NCBI GenBank assembly: GCA_002328075.1
Contig: DCVT01000035.1
Location: 65,906-129,905, forward strand
DNA length: 64,000 nt
Source: Anaerolineales bacterium UBA2181
Lineage (GTDB): Bacteria; Chloroflexota; Anaerolineae; Promineifilales; UBA4811
Direction of reading: 5' to 3'
How positions within the stretch are numbered: the first letter of the stretch is position 1; every line of letters starts with the position of its first letter. The position numbers were made by a program, and so were the translations under genes. The notes under the pieces were generated by a model. It was given only the letters and a program-made list of their open reading frames with translations. It searched no databases and had not been told where the DNA came from. Below are positions 51,883-59,147 of the stretch, in pieces.

Positions 51883-53445
51883 TCAGGGATGTGCCGTCGG
51901 CAGATTGGAGTTGACCGGGGTGCTCCCTTTGGCCAGAGCGTCCAGCGCCTGGCGGGCGGCGTAGCGATCGTCCCACGGGTATTCGGTGGTGCCGAAGCAC
52001 ATCGACTGCTCGTGTCCCTTGCCGCAGATCAATACCAGATCGCCCGGCCTGGCCAGCGCGAACGCGTGGAATATAGCCCGCATGCGGTCCGGCACCCGAA
52101 AGAACGTACTTCCCTCGATCCCTCCCCCGTCACGGCAGCCAGCAGCCATCTCCTCCATGATGGCTTCCAGAGATTCGGTGCGAGGGTCTTCAGCTGTAAT
52201 CACCGTCAGGTCGGCGTTCCGGGCTGATATCTCGCCCATGGCGTGGCGCTTGGCCCGATCTCTCAAGCCAGCACTGCCAAACACGGTAATAACTCGATGA
52301 CGCGGTCCGACCGTCTGCCTTCCGGTCTCTATGACCCGCTCCAGCGCGTTGGGCGTGTGCGCGAAATCGACCACTACCTGGAATGGCTGCCCACCCTCAA
52401 TACGTTCCATGCGCCCCGGTATGCCCGGCAGGTCGGCAATTCCCTGCCGGACGGTGTCCAGCGGTATTCCCAGAGCCCATGTTGCACCGGCCGCCGCCAG
52501 TATGTTGCTCACGTTGGCCGCACCGACCAGCCGGCTCTCCACTGAGCACGCCTGATCTCCCAGCACCAGGTCGAAACAGGTACCGGTCCGATCATATTGG
52601 ATGCAGCGCGCGGTAAGGTCCGCCCGTGCGTAGGGCGCTGTCCCTGACAGCGCGTAACCGATCTGCTGTTCAACCGGGATACGAACCAGTTCGACATACG
52701 ACGAATCGTCGGCGTTGAGCACGGCCGTCTTGGCCTGAGCCGGCTTGCGCGCTGCGCTGCTCAGCGAATGAAAGAGGCGGGCTTTCGCCGCCCGGTAGGA
52801 TTGGGGATCGCCGTGGAAATCCAGGTGCTCATGCGTGATATTGGTGACGACCGCCACGTCAAAATCACAGAACGCCACCCGATGCTGCGCCAACCCGTGC
52901 GAGGTCGCCTCCAGCACACAGTGGGTGAGACCAAGACGAACCATGTCGGCCAGCAATCGCTGCACCTCGGGTGCATCTGGCGTAGTCACGTGAAGGCCAG
53001 TTTCCTCCACGCGGCCGCCGAGGTCCGCATTGACAGTGCTGATCATTCCGGCCCGAATGCCGGCCGCCAACAGAATACGATACACCAGGTTGACGGTGGT
53101 TGTCTTTCCGTCGGTTCCGGTGACCCCCACCATGACCAGGCGACGCGCGGGAAAGTGGTGCAACCAGGCCGAGATAAAGGCCAGCGCCAGCCGTGAATCG
53201 TCCACAGTCAGCCAGGGGACTGAAAGCTGCCATCCTGGACGCTGTACCACGGCGGCCACAGCCCCGTTTTGGATGGCCTGGTGGACGAAATCGTGTCCAT
53301 CGAGTGTGTTGCCCGGCACGGCAACGAACACCGTGTCCGGACTCACCTGCCGGGAGTCAGCAGTCACATGCCGCACCGGTCGCGGCAGCGAGGCCAGAAA
53401 TCGGACCAACTGGTCGCCCAGATCGATCTCGGACCGAACTTCCAA
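51883..53445 (-). CDS. murE: UDP-N-acetylmuramoyl-tripeptide synthetase (MurE)
   Basis: Cytoplasmic Mur ligase adding the third peptide residue to UDP-MurNAc-dipeptide. About 520 residues: VRHVTADSRQVSPDTVFVAVPG, ATP loop MVGVTGTDGKTTTVNLVY (~residue 112), the HEHLDFHG motif, DDSSYVEL, GAANVSNILAAAGA, VDFAHTPNALERVI, FGSAGLRDRAKR and TAEDPRTES. The EDPR form differs from DNPR of meso-diaminopimelate enzymes, so lysine, ornithine or another residue is possible. The TTG at 53445 was chosen because GGGGGTGG precedes it and it starts 12 nt past the small upstream gene; the longer frame is unrelated to MurE. Confidence 0.9.
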   Translation of the reverse strand: MEVRSEIDLGDQLVRFLASLPRPVRHVTADSRQVSPDTVFVAVPGNTLDGHDFVHQAIQNGAVAAVVQRPGWQLSVPWLTVDDSRLALAFISAWLHHFPARRLVMVGVTGTDGKTTTVNLVYRILLAAGIRAGMISTVNADLGGRVEETGLHVTTPDAPEVQRLLADMVRLGLTHCVLEATSHGLAQHRVAFCDFDVAVVTNITHEHLDFHGDPQSYRAAKARLFHSLSSAARKPAQAKTAVLNADDSSYVELVRIPVEQQIGYALSGTAPYARADLTARCIQYDRTGTCFDLVLGDQACSVESRLVGAANVSNILAAAGATWALGIPLDTVRQGIADLPGIPGRMERIEGGQPFQVVVDFAHTPNALERVIETGRQTVGPRHRVITVFGSAGLRDRAKRHAMGEISARNADLTVITAEDPRTESLEAIMEEMAAGCRDGGGIEGSTFFRVPDRMRAIFHAFALARPGDLVLICGKGHEQSMCFGTTEYPWDDRYAARQALDALAKGSTPVNSNLPTAHP

Positions 53446-53456
53446 CCAGCCACCCC

Positions 53457-53657
53457 CTACCAGAGCGAGAGCCAATCTGTGCCCGTGACCACGCTGCACG
53501 CTAGGCCCAGGAACACAATCAGCAGCACCAGACCACAGCCGATGCCGGTACAAGACAATCCTCGTCCGAAACCAAACTTTTCCTGCAGGAAATCGAACAG
53601 CCAGCGAAGCAGCGCCAGCTTGAGCAAGCCCTGAAGACACCCCGGCCTCTTGTTCAT
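53457..53657 (-). CDS. Small membrane protein upstream of murE
   Basis: 66 residues from ATG 53657, which is preceded by GGGAGGA. A basic N-terminus (MNKRPGCLQGLLKLALLRWLFDFLQEKFGFGRG) is followed by one hydrophobic helix with Cys (IGCGLVLLIVFLGLACSVV). No family recognised. Own promoter at 53728-53755 and a hairpin (53676-53695) in its leader support expression; murE begins 11 nt after its stop. Confidence 0.5.
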   Translation of the reverse strand: MNKRPGCLQGLLKLALLRWLFDFLQEKFGFGRGLSCTGIGCGLVLLIVFLGLACSVVTGTDWLSLW

Positions 53658-53675
53658 GACTCCTCCCGATTTCAA

Positions 53676-53695
53676 GTTCCGGCTGCGGCCGGAAC
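53676..53695 (-). repeat. 8-bp inverted repeat in the leader of the small gene
   Basis: GTTCCGGC (53676-53683) pairs with GCCGGAAC (53688-53695) around a 4-nt loop, between the promoter and the start codon. Possibly a regulatory hairpin. Confidence 0.45.
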
Positions 53696-53727
53696 CACCG
53701 TCCGGACCCATCACCGGTGCCGATTTC

Positions 53728-53755
53728 ATTGTACCCTAAACCAAGTGGTTGCCAA
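53728..53755 (-). promoter_or_regulatory. Promoter of the small-protein-murE operon
   Basis: Minus strand TTGGCA (53755-53750), 16-nt spacer, TACAAT (53733-53728), directly after the nuo/atp terminator. Confidence 0.7.
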
Positions 53756-53762
53756 CCAAACA

Positions 53763-53800
53763 AAACGAGGCCGGGATCCACTTTGGAGCCGGCCTCGTTT
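53763..53800 (-). terminator. Strong intrinsic terminator ending the nuo/atp operon
   Basis: AAACGAGGCCGG (53800-53789 on the minus strand) pairs with CCGGCCTCGTTT (53774-53763) over 12 bp around a 14-nt loop, followed by TTGTTTGG. Placed 14 nt after the last gene. Confidence 0.9.
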
Positions 53801-53813
53801 GATCCCGCCAGAT

Positions 53814-54572
53814 CTACTGGCTGGCAGCAAAGCGCGACCTGAGCGTTTCCAGCTTGCCAGCCACGCTGTCGTCCACCACCTGATCTCCGACCTGGACGAT
53901 CACCCCGCCCAGTATAGCCGGATCGGTGCGGAAGCTCACCCCGACATCCGGACCCAGCCGGGAAACCAACGCTTCGCGATAGCTTGCCTGTTCGCGCTCA
54001 TCCAAGGGCAGGGCGCTGGTCACCAGGGCAGGTTTGGCCGACAAGCTCGGGGCACCCACCACATCATCCAGAACCGCGATCTTGCCCGCACGTACGCCGC
54101 TGAAGAATTCTGTCACCAGCGCGCGCTGTCGATCCGTATCCAGGCTTTCGCCGATGATCTTGTGAGCAGCGGATAGCGCCAGCGCGGCGACTTGTCCTCG
54201 CAGATCCCTCAGCATCTGATCACGCTCCAGATCGATCTGCGCCTGCGCCTCACCCAGTGTCTTCTGAGCTTGCTCCCGAGCTGACTCCAGAATCTGCGTG
54301 CTGGCCTGTACGGCCCCGTCCTTGGCCGCAGCCTTGATGCGTTCGGCCTCGGCCTCTCCTTCGGCTACCTTTTCGGCCCGGGCTGCCTGAGCGCGCGCCA
54401 ACTCCTCTTCGGCTTTTTCCGCCCTGTCCAAGCCCTCCTGGATGCGCTGCCGCCGGGCATCCAGCATCTTTAGCACCCGCTTCCATAGCAGAAAGTACAG
54501 CGCGATGAACAGAATCAAAAAGTTGACAATCTGCGACAGAAGAAAGGTTGGATTGATTCCGAGTCCTTCCAC
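53814..54572 (-). CDS. atpF: ATP synthase b subunit fused to the C-terminal part of the delta subunit
   Basis: 252 residues. N-terminal anchor PTFLLSQIVNFLILFIALYFLLWK and a long charged coiled coil (~residues 35-150: LDARRQRIQEGLDRAEKAEEELARAQ, LRDLRGQVAALALSAAHKIIGE) are subunit b. The last ~70 residues (VTSALPLDEREQASYREALVSRLG ... FRTDPAILGGVIVQVGDQVVDDSVAGKLETLRSRF) are the C-terminal domain of OSCP/delta. The N-terminal six-helix domain of delta, which normally binds F1 alpha, is absent; residues 150-185 (VTEFFSGVRAGKIAVLDDVV) are only a relic. GTG start. Probably serves as stator in the Fo sector. Confidence 0.88.
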   Translation of the reverse strand: MEGLGINPTFLLSQIVNFLILFIALYFLLWKRVLKMLDARRQRIQEGLDRAEKAEEELARAQAARAEKVAEGEAEAERIKAAAKDGAVQASTQILESAREQAQKTLGEAQAQIDLERDQMLRDLRGQVAALALSAAHKIIGESLDTDRQRALVTEFFSGVRAGKIAVLDDVVGAPSLSAKPALVTSALPLDEREQASYREALVSRLGPDVGVSFRTDPAILGGVIVQVGDQVVDDSVAGKLETLRSRFAASQ

Positions 54573-54586
54573 CGGACCCTCCCTTC

Positions 54587-54817
54587 CTACGCGACGAACT
54601 TGATTGCCAGAGCCACCACCAGCGCATAAATGGCAATGGCCTCGGCAAAGGCCAGCGCCAGAATCATATTGGTGAGGATGCTGCCACTGGCCTCTGGATT
54701 ACGGCCAATGGCTTCCATGGCCTTGCTGGCCAACATTCCGATAGCCAATGCAGGAGCCATGGCACCAAAGGCGATAGCCAAAGCAGCAGCGATCTGGCGG
54801 GCAGATTCGACATCCAT
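54587..54817 (-). CDS. atpE: ATP synthase c subunit
   Basis: 76 residues, two helices joined by the RNPE loop (AIGRNPEASGS). The ion-binding Glu is in LAFAEAIAIYAL of helix 2. The Na+-type companion residues (Gln/Ser around the site) are not seen, so this c-ring is predicted to carry protons. AGGAGG 7 nt before ATG 54817. Confidence 0.97.
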   Translation of the reverse strand: MDVESARQIAAALAIAFGAMAPALAIGMLASKAMEAIGRNPEASGSILTNMILALAFAEAIAIYALVVALAIKFVA

Positions 54818-54846
54818 GTTTTGTCCTCCTCAGTGCAAATCAAAAA

Positions 54847-55737
54847 CTAGTGGCCCCCATGCTCGTCGTGGCTCACCGTGGCCATCATGAAAAAGACCAA
54901 GCTGAGCATGGAAAAGATGAGCGCCTGGACCAGACCAACAAACAGCTCCAACCCCATGAACGGCAGCGAGGCGATGAACGCTGCCAGGAAAGCCATTACT
55001 ATGAGCAATACCTCGCCGGCAAAGATGTTGCCGAACAACCGGAACGAAAACGAGACAATCTTGATGAACTCACTGATCAATTCCAGGGCACCGACAAAGA
55101 GGTTAATCGGACGCTCGTAAATTGCCTTTCCTCGGACGGTGAAAAACTTGCGCAGGTACTTGAGTCCCTGGGTACGCAGCCCAAAATACTGGGTTGCAGC
55201 CACCGAGACGATGGCCAGCGCGATGGTGGTGTTCAGGTCGGCGTTGGCCGCACGAAGAAACGGCACCAGCACCGCGTGCCCATGGTGCTCCTCCCACACA
55301 CCGATGCTGCCAAAGCCGGGCAGCAAACCCATCCAGTTGGCAACCAGGATGAAAAAGAAAAAGGTGGCGATAAGGGGAAAGAACATGCGCGTTTTGTCGC
55401 CGGCAACACCCTCGATGAACCCGTAGAAGGTCTCGACCAAGGTCTCGACAAAGTTCTGCAGCCGGCCGGGAACCATTTCCATCTTGCGCGTCCCCACCAC
55501 CGCCAGCACGATGAGGATCAGCATGGTAAGCCAGGTGGCCGGAAAGGTGTTGGGCAGTCCGTGGCCCAGGAGCGGCAACTCGAACGGCAATTGGAGCTTT
55601 TCTGCTGCCAGGCTGATAGCGGGCATTTCGGCGTTTTCGTTCACGATTCCGCCCAGCAGAAGGCCACCCACGCAACCTCCAAGCATCACCACGATCAGGC
55701 CAACACAGCCGAGCCGACCGGCAGTCGTTTTTGGCAT
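54847..55737 (-). CDS. atpB: ATP synthase a subunit
   Basis: About 296 residues. ADLNTTIALAIVSV, then RLFGNIFAGEVLL with the essential Arg of the ion path, and GLELFVGLVQALIFSMLSLVFFMMATVSHDEH at the C-terminus. An N-terminal hydrophobic segment (GCVGLIVVMLGGCVGGLLLGG) precedes the usual start of subunit a. ATG 55737 has GGAGA 6 nt upstream; an ATG 14 codons earlier lies inside the upstream gene. Confidence 0.95.
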   Translation of the reverse strand: MPKTTAGRLGCVGLIVVMLGGCVGGLLLGGIVNENAEMPAISLAAEKLQLPFELPLLGHGLPNTFPATWLTMLILIVLAVVGTRKMEMVPGRLQNFVETLVETFYGFIEGVAGDKTRMFFPLIATFFFFILVANWMGLLPGFGSIGVWEEHHGHAVLVPFLRAANADLNTTIALAIVSVAATQYFGLRTQGLKYLRKFFTVRGKAIYERPINLFVGALELISEFIKIVSFSFRLFGNIFAGEVLLIVMAFLAAFIASLPFMGLELFVGLVQALIFSMLSLVFFMMATVSHDEHGGH

Positions 55738-55747
55738 CTTTCGTCTC

Positions 55748-56041
55748 CTAGTCTTGGTTTCCTTCTTCTGCTTGTTCAACCTGCTCGCGCGGAGGGAATC
55801 TGTGACGCATGGCCGTCGTCACCCACCGGTAGGCAATGACAGGGCCAAGGACGGCACCCACGGCCGTCAGGGCAAGTGCTATCCATGGCAGGGTGTCAAG
55901 CCGCATATCCAGCCAATAGCCAACGCTCAGCCCGATGAGGGTCGGCAGGGCGATAACCAATCCAACCTGGCTGGCAAGGGCGCAACCGTACGACATGTCA
56001 CGCACGTCCTGCTGTTTTACCAGATTGCGCCACTTTTGCAC
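55748..56041 (-). CDS. AtpZ/AtpI-like small membrane protein
   Basis: 97 residues, two transmembrane helices (CALASQVGLVIALPTLIGLSVGYWLDMRLDTLPWIALALTAVGAVLGPVIAY). Matches the AtpZ/AtpI group in the usual position before atpB, which helps assemble the c-ring or import ions. Its stop is 11 nt before the atpB start. Confidence 0.8.
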   Translation of the reverse strand: MQKWRNLVKQQDVRDMSYGCALASQVGLVIALPTLIGLSVGYWLDMRLDTLPWIALALTAVGAVLGPVIAYRWVTTAMRHRFPPREQVEQAEEGNQD

Positions 56042-56087
56042 GATGGGACTCCCGCGCCTCTCCTCAAGACCGCTTAAGGAGTAACGG

Positions 56088-57560
56088 CTACAACACTGCT
56101 GATGTCAAAGCCAGCCGAATGAACGGCTGGGCAAAAATGGCCGTACCCAAGGTCATGATCAATGTCACCGCCAAGACGACCCGGAGGGGTGTTGAAACTG
56201 CAATGGGCGCCTCATCCCGAGGCGCAAGGAAAAACACACGTCGCAGGACTCCATAGTAGTAGTATAGCGAGATGACACCATTGATCAGAGCGACGATGAC
56301 CAACGCATAGTATTCCAGACGAACAGCGGCGGCAAAGATCAGCAGCTTGCCTACGAAAACCCCGGTTGGGGGAATGCCCACCAACGACAGGAAGAAGACA
56401 AACAGCGCGGCAGCCAACCAGGGGTTTCGACGGATCAAACCAGCATAGTCCGAAATCTCGTTGGTACCGACGGCCCGTTCAACCGCGATGACCACAGTAA
56501 AGGCTCCCAGGTTGGTAAAGAGATAGGCCAGCAGGTAAAAAAGAATGGCACTGATGCTCTCCCGGCCCGTCGCCTGAGGATCCCAACAAGCCAGGCCGAT
56601 GAGGATATAACCGGCCTGAGCGATGCTGGAATAGGCCAGCATGCGCTTGATGTTCTCCTGAAAGATGGCGATCAGGTTGCCCAGTGTCATCGTAGCGATG
56701 GACAGGGTGGTCACCAGGGCGAACCAATCCACTCGGAAGTCAGGCAGCGCCGTGAGAAAGACCCGCAGCAAGATGGCAAAGCCGGCCGCCTTGGAGCCCA
56801 CCGAGAGAAACGCGGCAAAGGGCGTTGGCGCACCCTCGTAGACGTCAGGTGCCCACTGATGAAACGGCGCGGCCGACACCTTAAAGCCAAACCCGACCAG
56901 CAACATCACAATCGCCGCGATGGGAAGCCAGCGTGATCCTTCACCCGATGCGAGACTCAATGTGCGGCCGATCTCGGCCAGGTTGGTAGAGCCGGTGGCC
57001 CCATAGAGGAGCGTCATGCCATAGAGCATGATGGCTGAAGCCGCAGCACCGTAGAGAAAAAACTTGAGGCCGGCCTCAGTGGACTTGCGGTCGGCAATCA
57101 GGTACCCCGTCAGGGTGTATGAAGTGACGCTCAACACCTCGATAGAGATAAAGACCATAACCAGGTCGGCCGCCGAAGCCAACAGCGTAATAGCCAGGGC
57201 GGTCACAAGCAGCAGAGCGTAGAACTGTCCCTTATATGGGGTTTTTCCCTCAAAATAACCGATGGATGCCAGGATCACCAGGCCGGTAGCCAGCACCGCG
57301 ATGATCTGGAAGAAAACTGCAAAGCGATCTATCAAGAACAGGCCCTCAAAGAGCGCAACCTGACGGTTCCAGAGACTCAGGGACGCCACCAGCGCAGCCC
57401 CGAGCCCCAGCAGCGCTATGTAGGGCAACCACCCTTCCCGTTCCTCGCCCAGGGTCAAGTCCAGCGCCAACACCAACATCGCCGCCACGAGGAGGATCCA
57501 TTGGGGAGCGATCAAACCCAGAATCTGTGATGCGATCAACACCAAACCTCCACCGGACAT
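56088..57560 (-). CDS. nuoN: NADH-quinone oxidoreductase subunit N
   Basis: Antiporter-like membrane subunit of complex I, about 490 residues and ~14 helices. VFISIEVLSVTSYTL, FHQWAPDVYEGAPTPFAAFLSVGSKAAGFAILLRVF and RMLAYSSIAQAGYILIGL with the key Lys/Glu positions. ATG 57560 is preferred over the frame's first start; a GTG at the GLVLIAS segment is another option. 46 nt before the AtpZ-like gene. Confidence 0.95.
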   Translation of the reverse strand: MSGGGLVLIASQILGLIAPQWILLVAAMLVLALDLTLGEEREGWLPYIALLGLGAALVASLSLWNRQVALFEGLFLIDRFAVFFQIIAVLATGLVILASIGYFEGKTPYKGQFYALLLVTALAITLLASAADLVMVFISIEVLSVTSYTLTGYLIADRKSTEAGLKFFLYGAAASAIMLYGMTLLYGATGSTNLAEIGRTLSLASGEGSRWLPIAAIVMLLVGFGFKVSAAPFHQWAPDVYEGAPTPFAAFLSVGSKAAGFAILLRVFLTALPDFRVDWFALVTTLSIATMTLGNLIAIFQENIKRMLAYSSIAQAGYILIGLACWDPQATGRESISAILFYLLAYLFTNLGAFTVVIAVERAVGTNEISDYAGLIRRNPWLAAALFVFFLSLVGIPPTGVFVGKLLIFAAAVRLEYYALVIVALINGVISLYYYYGVLRRVFFLAPRDEAPIAVSTPLRVVLAVTLIMTLGTAIFAQPFIRLALTSAVL

Positions 57561-57596
57561 CCGAGGACTCAAGCCCTCAGCGGCCCGAGAACCTCA

Positions 57597-59114
57597 CTAG
57601 AGCTTATCCAGCAGCGCCATGGTGGCGCTGTTGAGCATGTTCAGCAACGGAGTAGGATAGATGCCGATGCCCACCATGGCAACCACCAGCGGCCACATGG
57701 TGACCTTTTCCCACCACTCCATGTCAGTCAGCTTGCCCCACCGCTCCTCATCAAAAGCGCCGAGAAAGACGTATTGGACAATCTTCCACAGGATGTAGGC
57801 AGCTGTGAAAACGATGGCCAGAGCCCCGATGATGGCAAAATCGGGAATGATGGCCAGAGCGCCACGAAAGACAAAAAGCTCACTCCAGAATCCGGCCAGC
57901 CCTGGCAGACCGAGCGAGGCAAACGCTGTTACCAGAGTGATGCCGTAATAGTAAGGCAGTTTGGTCGCCAATCCCCCGAATTCCTTCAGGTCGCGAGTAT
58001 GCGCACGCTCGTAGATAATGCCAACGATGAAAAACAACGCGCCCGTGATGATGCCGTGGGTGAGCATCTGCATGCTGGCCCCGTTGAGCGCAATGGCAGC
58101 GCTATCCGCCTTGCCCTTCATCTCGAGGCTGGCCGCGGCGGCGCTGATACCGAGCAACACAAAGCCCATGTGGCTGACCGAGGAGTAGGCAATGAGTCGT
58201 TTGAGGTCCCACTGAGCCATACAGACCAACGCCCCGTAGACCATGCTGATCACCGCCAGGATGGGGATGATCGGCACAGTGACCACGAAATGGTGGAACG
58301 GCTCCGGAAAGAGTGGCAACCCGATGCGGATAAGACCGTAGGCCCCCAGCTTTAGCAGGACACCAGCCAGGATGACGCTGCCGGCCGTGGGTGCCTCGGT
58401 ATGGGCATCTGGCAACCAGGTGTGGAAAGGAAAACAAGGCACTTTGATGGCAAAACCGAGAAAAAAGCCCCAGAAGGCCAATACGGCAAGAGCCCAGTTG
58501 CCGGCAAAAGGTCCCATGGCGGCCGCCTCGAGGATACTAAAGGTGCCGGTGTCAAAGTAGACGGCCAGGATCGCCAGCAGCATGGCCACGCTGCCAACAA
58601 GGGTGTAGAGAAAGAACTTGATGGCAGCATACATCCGGTTCTTTCCACCCCACACCCCGATGAGCAAGAACATGGGCACCAGGCCAATCTCCCAAAAGAC
58701 GTAAAACAGAATGAAATCCAGAGAGAGAAAGACACCAAACATGCCCATCTCGAGCAACAAAAAGAGAACATAGTACTCCTTGACCCGCTCTTTGATAGTA
58801 AAGGCCGAGTAAAACAGGGACAAGGTGGTCAGAAAAGCTGTCAACAGAATAAGCGGTGCGCTGATCCCGTCCACTCCCAGCCGGTACCAGATGTTAAAGG
58901 CCGAGATCCAGGGAACCTCTTCGACGTACCGCATTGCGCCCCCTCCCATACCAGTCACGCCGAACCAAACCACCAGACATAGAGCCAGCGGGATCAGACT
59001 GACGGCAATAGATAGCCCCCTTATCGCGTTCTCGTCCTTTCCGGGAGTGAGTAGCACCAACAGGGCGCCCACCAGGGGGATGAAGAGTATGACACTCAAG
59101 ATTGGGAACTCCAT
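57597..59114 (-). CDS. nuoM: NADH-quinone oxidoreductase subunit M
   Basis: 505 residues, 14 helices. YYVLFLLLEMGMFGVFLSLDFILFYVFWEIGLVPMFLLIGVWG with the conserved Glu, CFPFHTWLPDAHTEAPTAGSVILAGVLLKLGAYG and LKRLIAYSSVSHMGFVLLGI with pump Lys residues. Second antiporter-like subunit. ATG 59114 has GGAGGAG 6 nt upstream. Confidence 0.96.
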   Translation of the reverse strand: MEFPILSVILFIPLVGALLVLLTPGKDENAIRGLSIAVSLIPLALCLVVWFGVTGMGGGAMRYVEEVPWISAFNIWYRLGVDGISAPLILLTAFLTTLSLFYSAFTIKERVKEYYVLFLLLEMGMFGVFLSLDFILFYVFWEIGLVPMFLLIGVWGGKNRMYAAIKFFLYTLVGSVAMLLAILAVYFDTGTFSILEAAAMGPFAGNWALAVLAFWGFFLGFAIKVPCFPFHTWLPDAHTEAPTAGSVILAGVLLKLGAYGLIRIGLPLFPEPFHHFVVTVPIIPILAVISMVYGALVCMAQWDLKRLIAYSSVSHMGFVLLGISAAAASLEMKGKADSAAIALNGASMQMLTHGIITGALFFIVGIIYERAHTRDLKEFGGLATKLPYYYGITLVTAFASLGLPGLAGFWSELFVFRGALAIIPDFAIIGALAIVFTAAYILWKIVQYVFLGAFDEERWGKLTDMEWWEKVTMWPLVVAMVGIGIYPTPLLNMLNSATMALLDKL

Positions 59115-59147
59115 CAAACACTCCTCCTCGTTTTGAATCGGTGCTGT

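Noticed and set aside
53446..53781. N-terminal extension of murE
   Set aside because: The extra ~112 codons overlap another gene, its promoter and the operon terminator, and do not resemble Mur ligases.
54850..55839. 329-codon open frame on the plus strand opposite atpB
   Set aside because: Antisense shadow of atpB; composition rich in His/Gln/Lys without recognisable motif.
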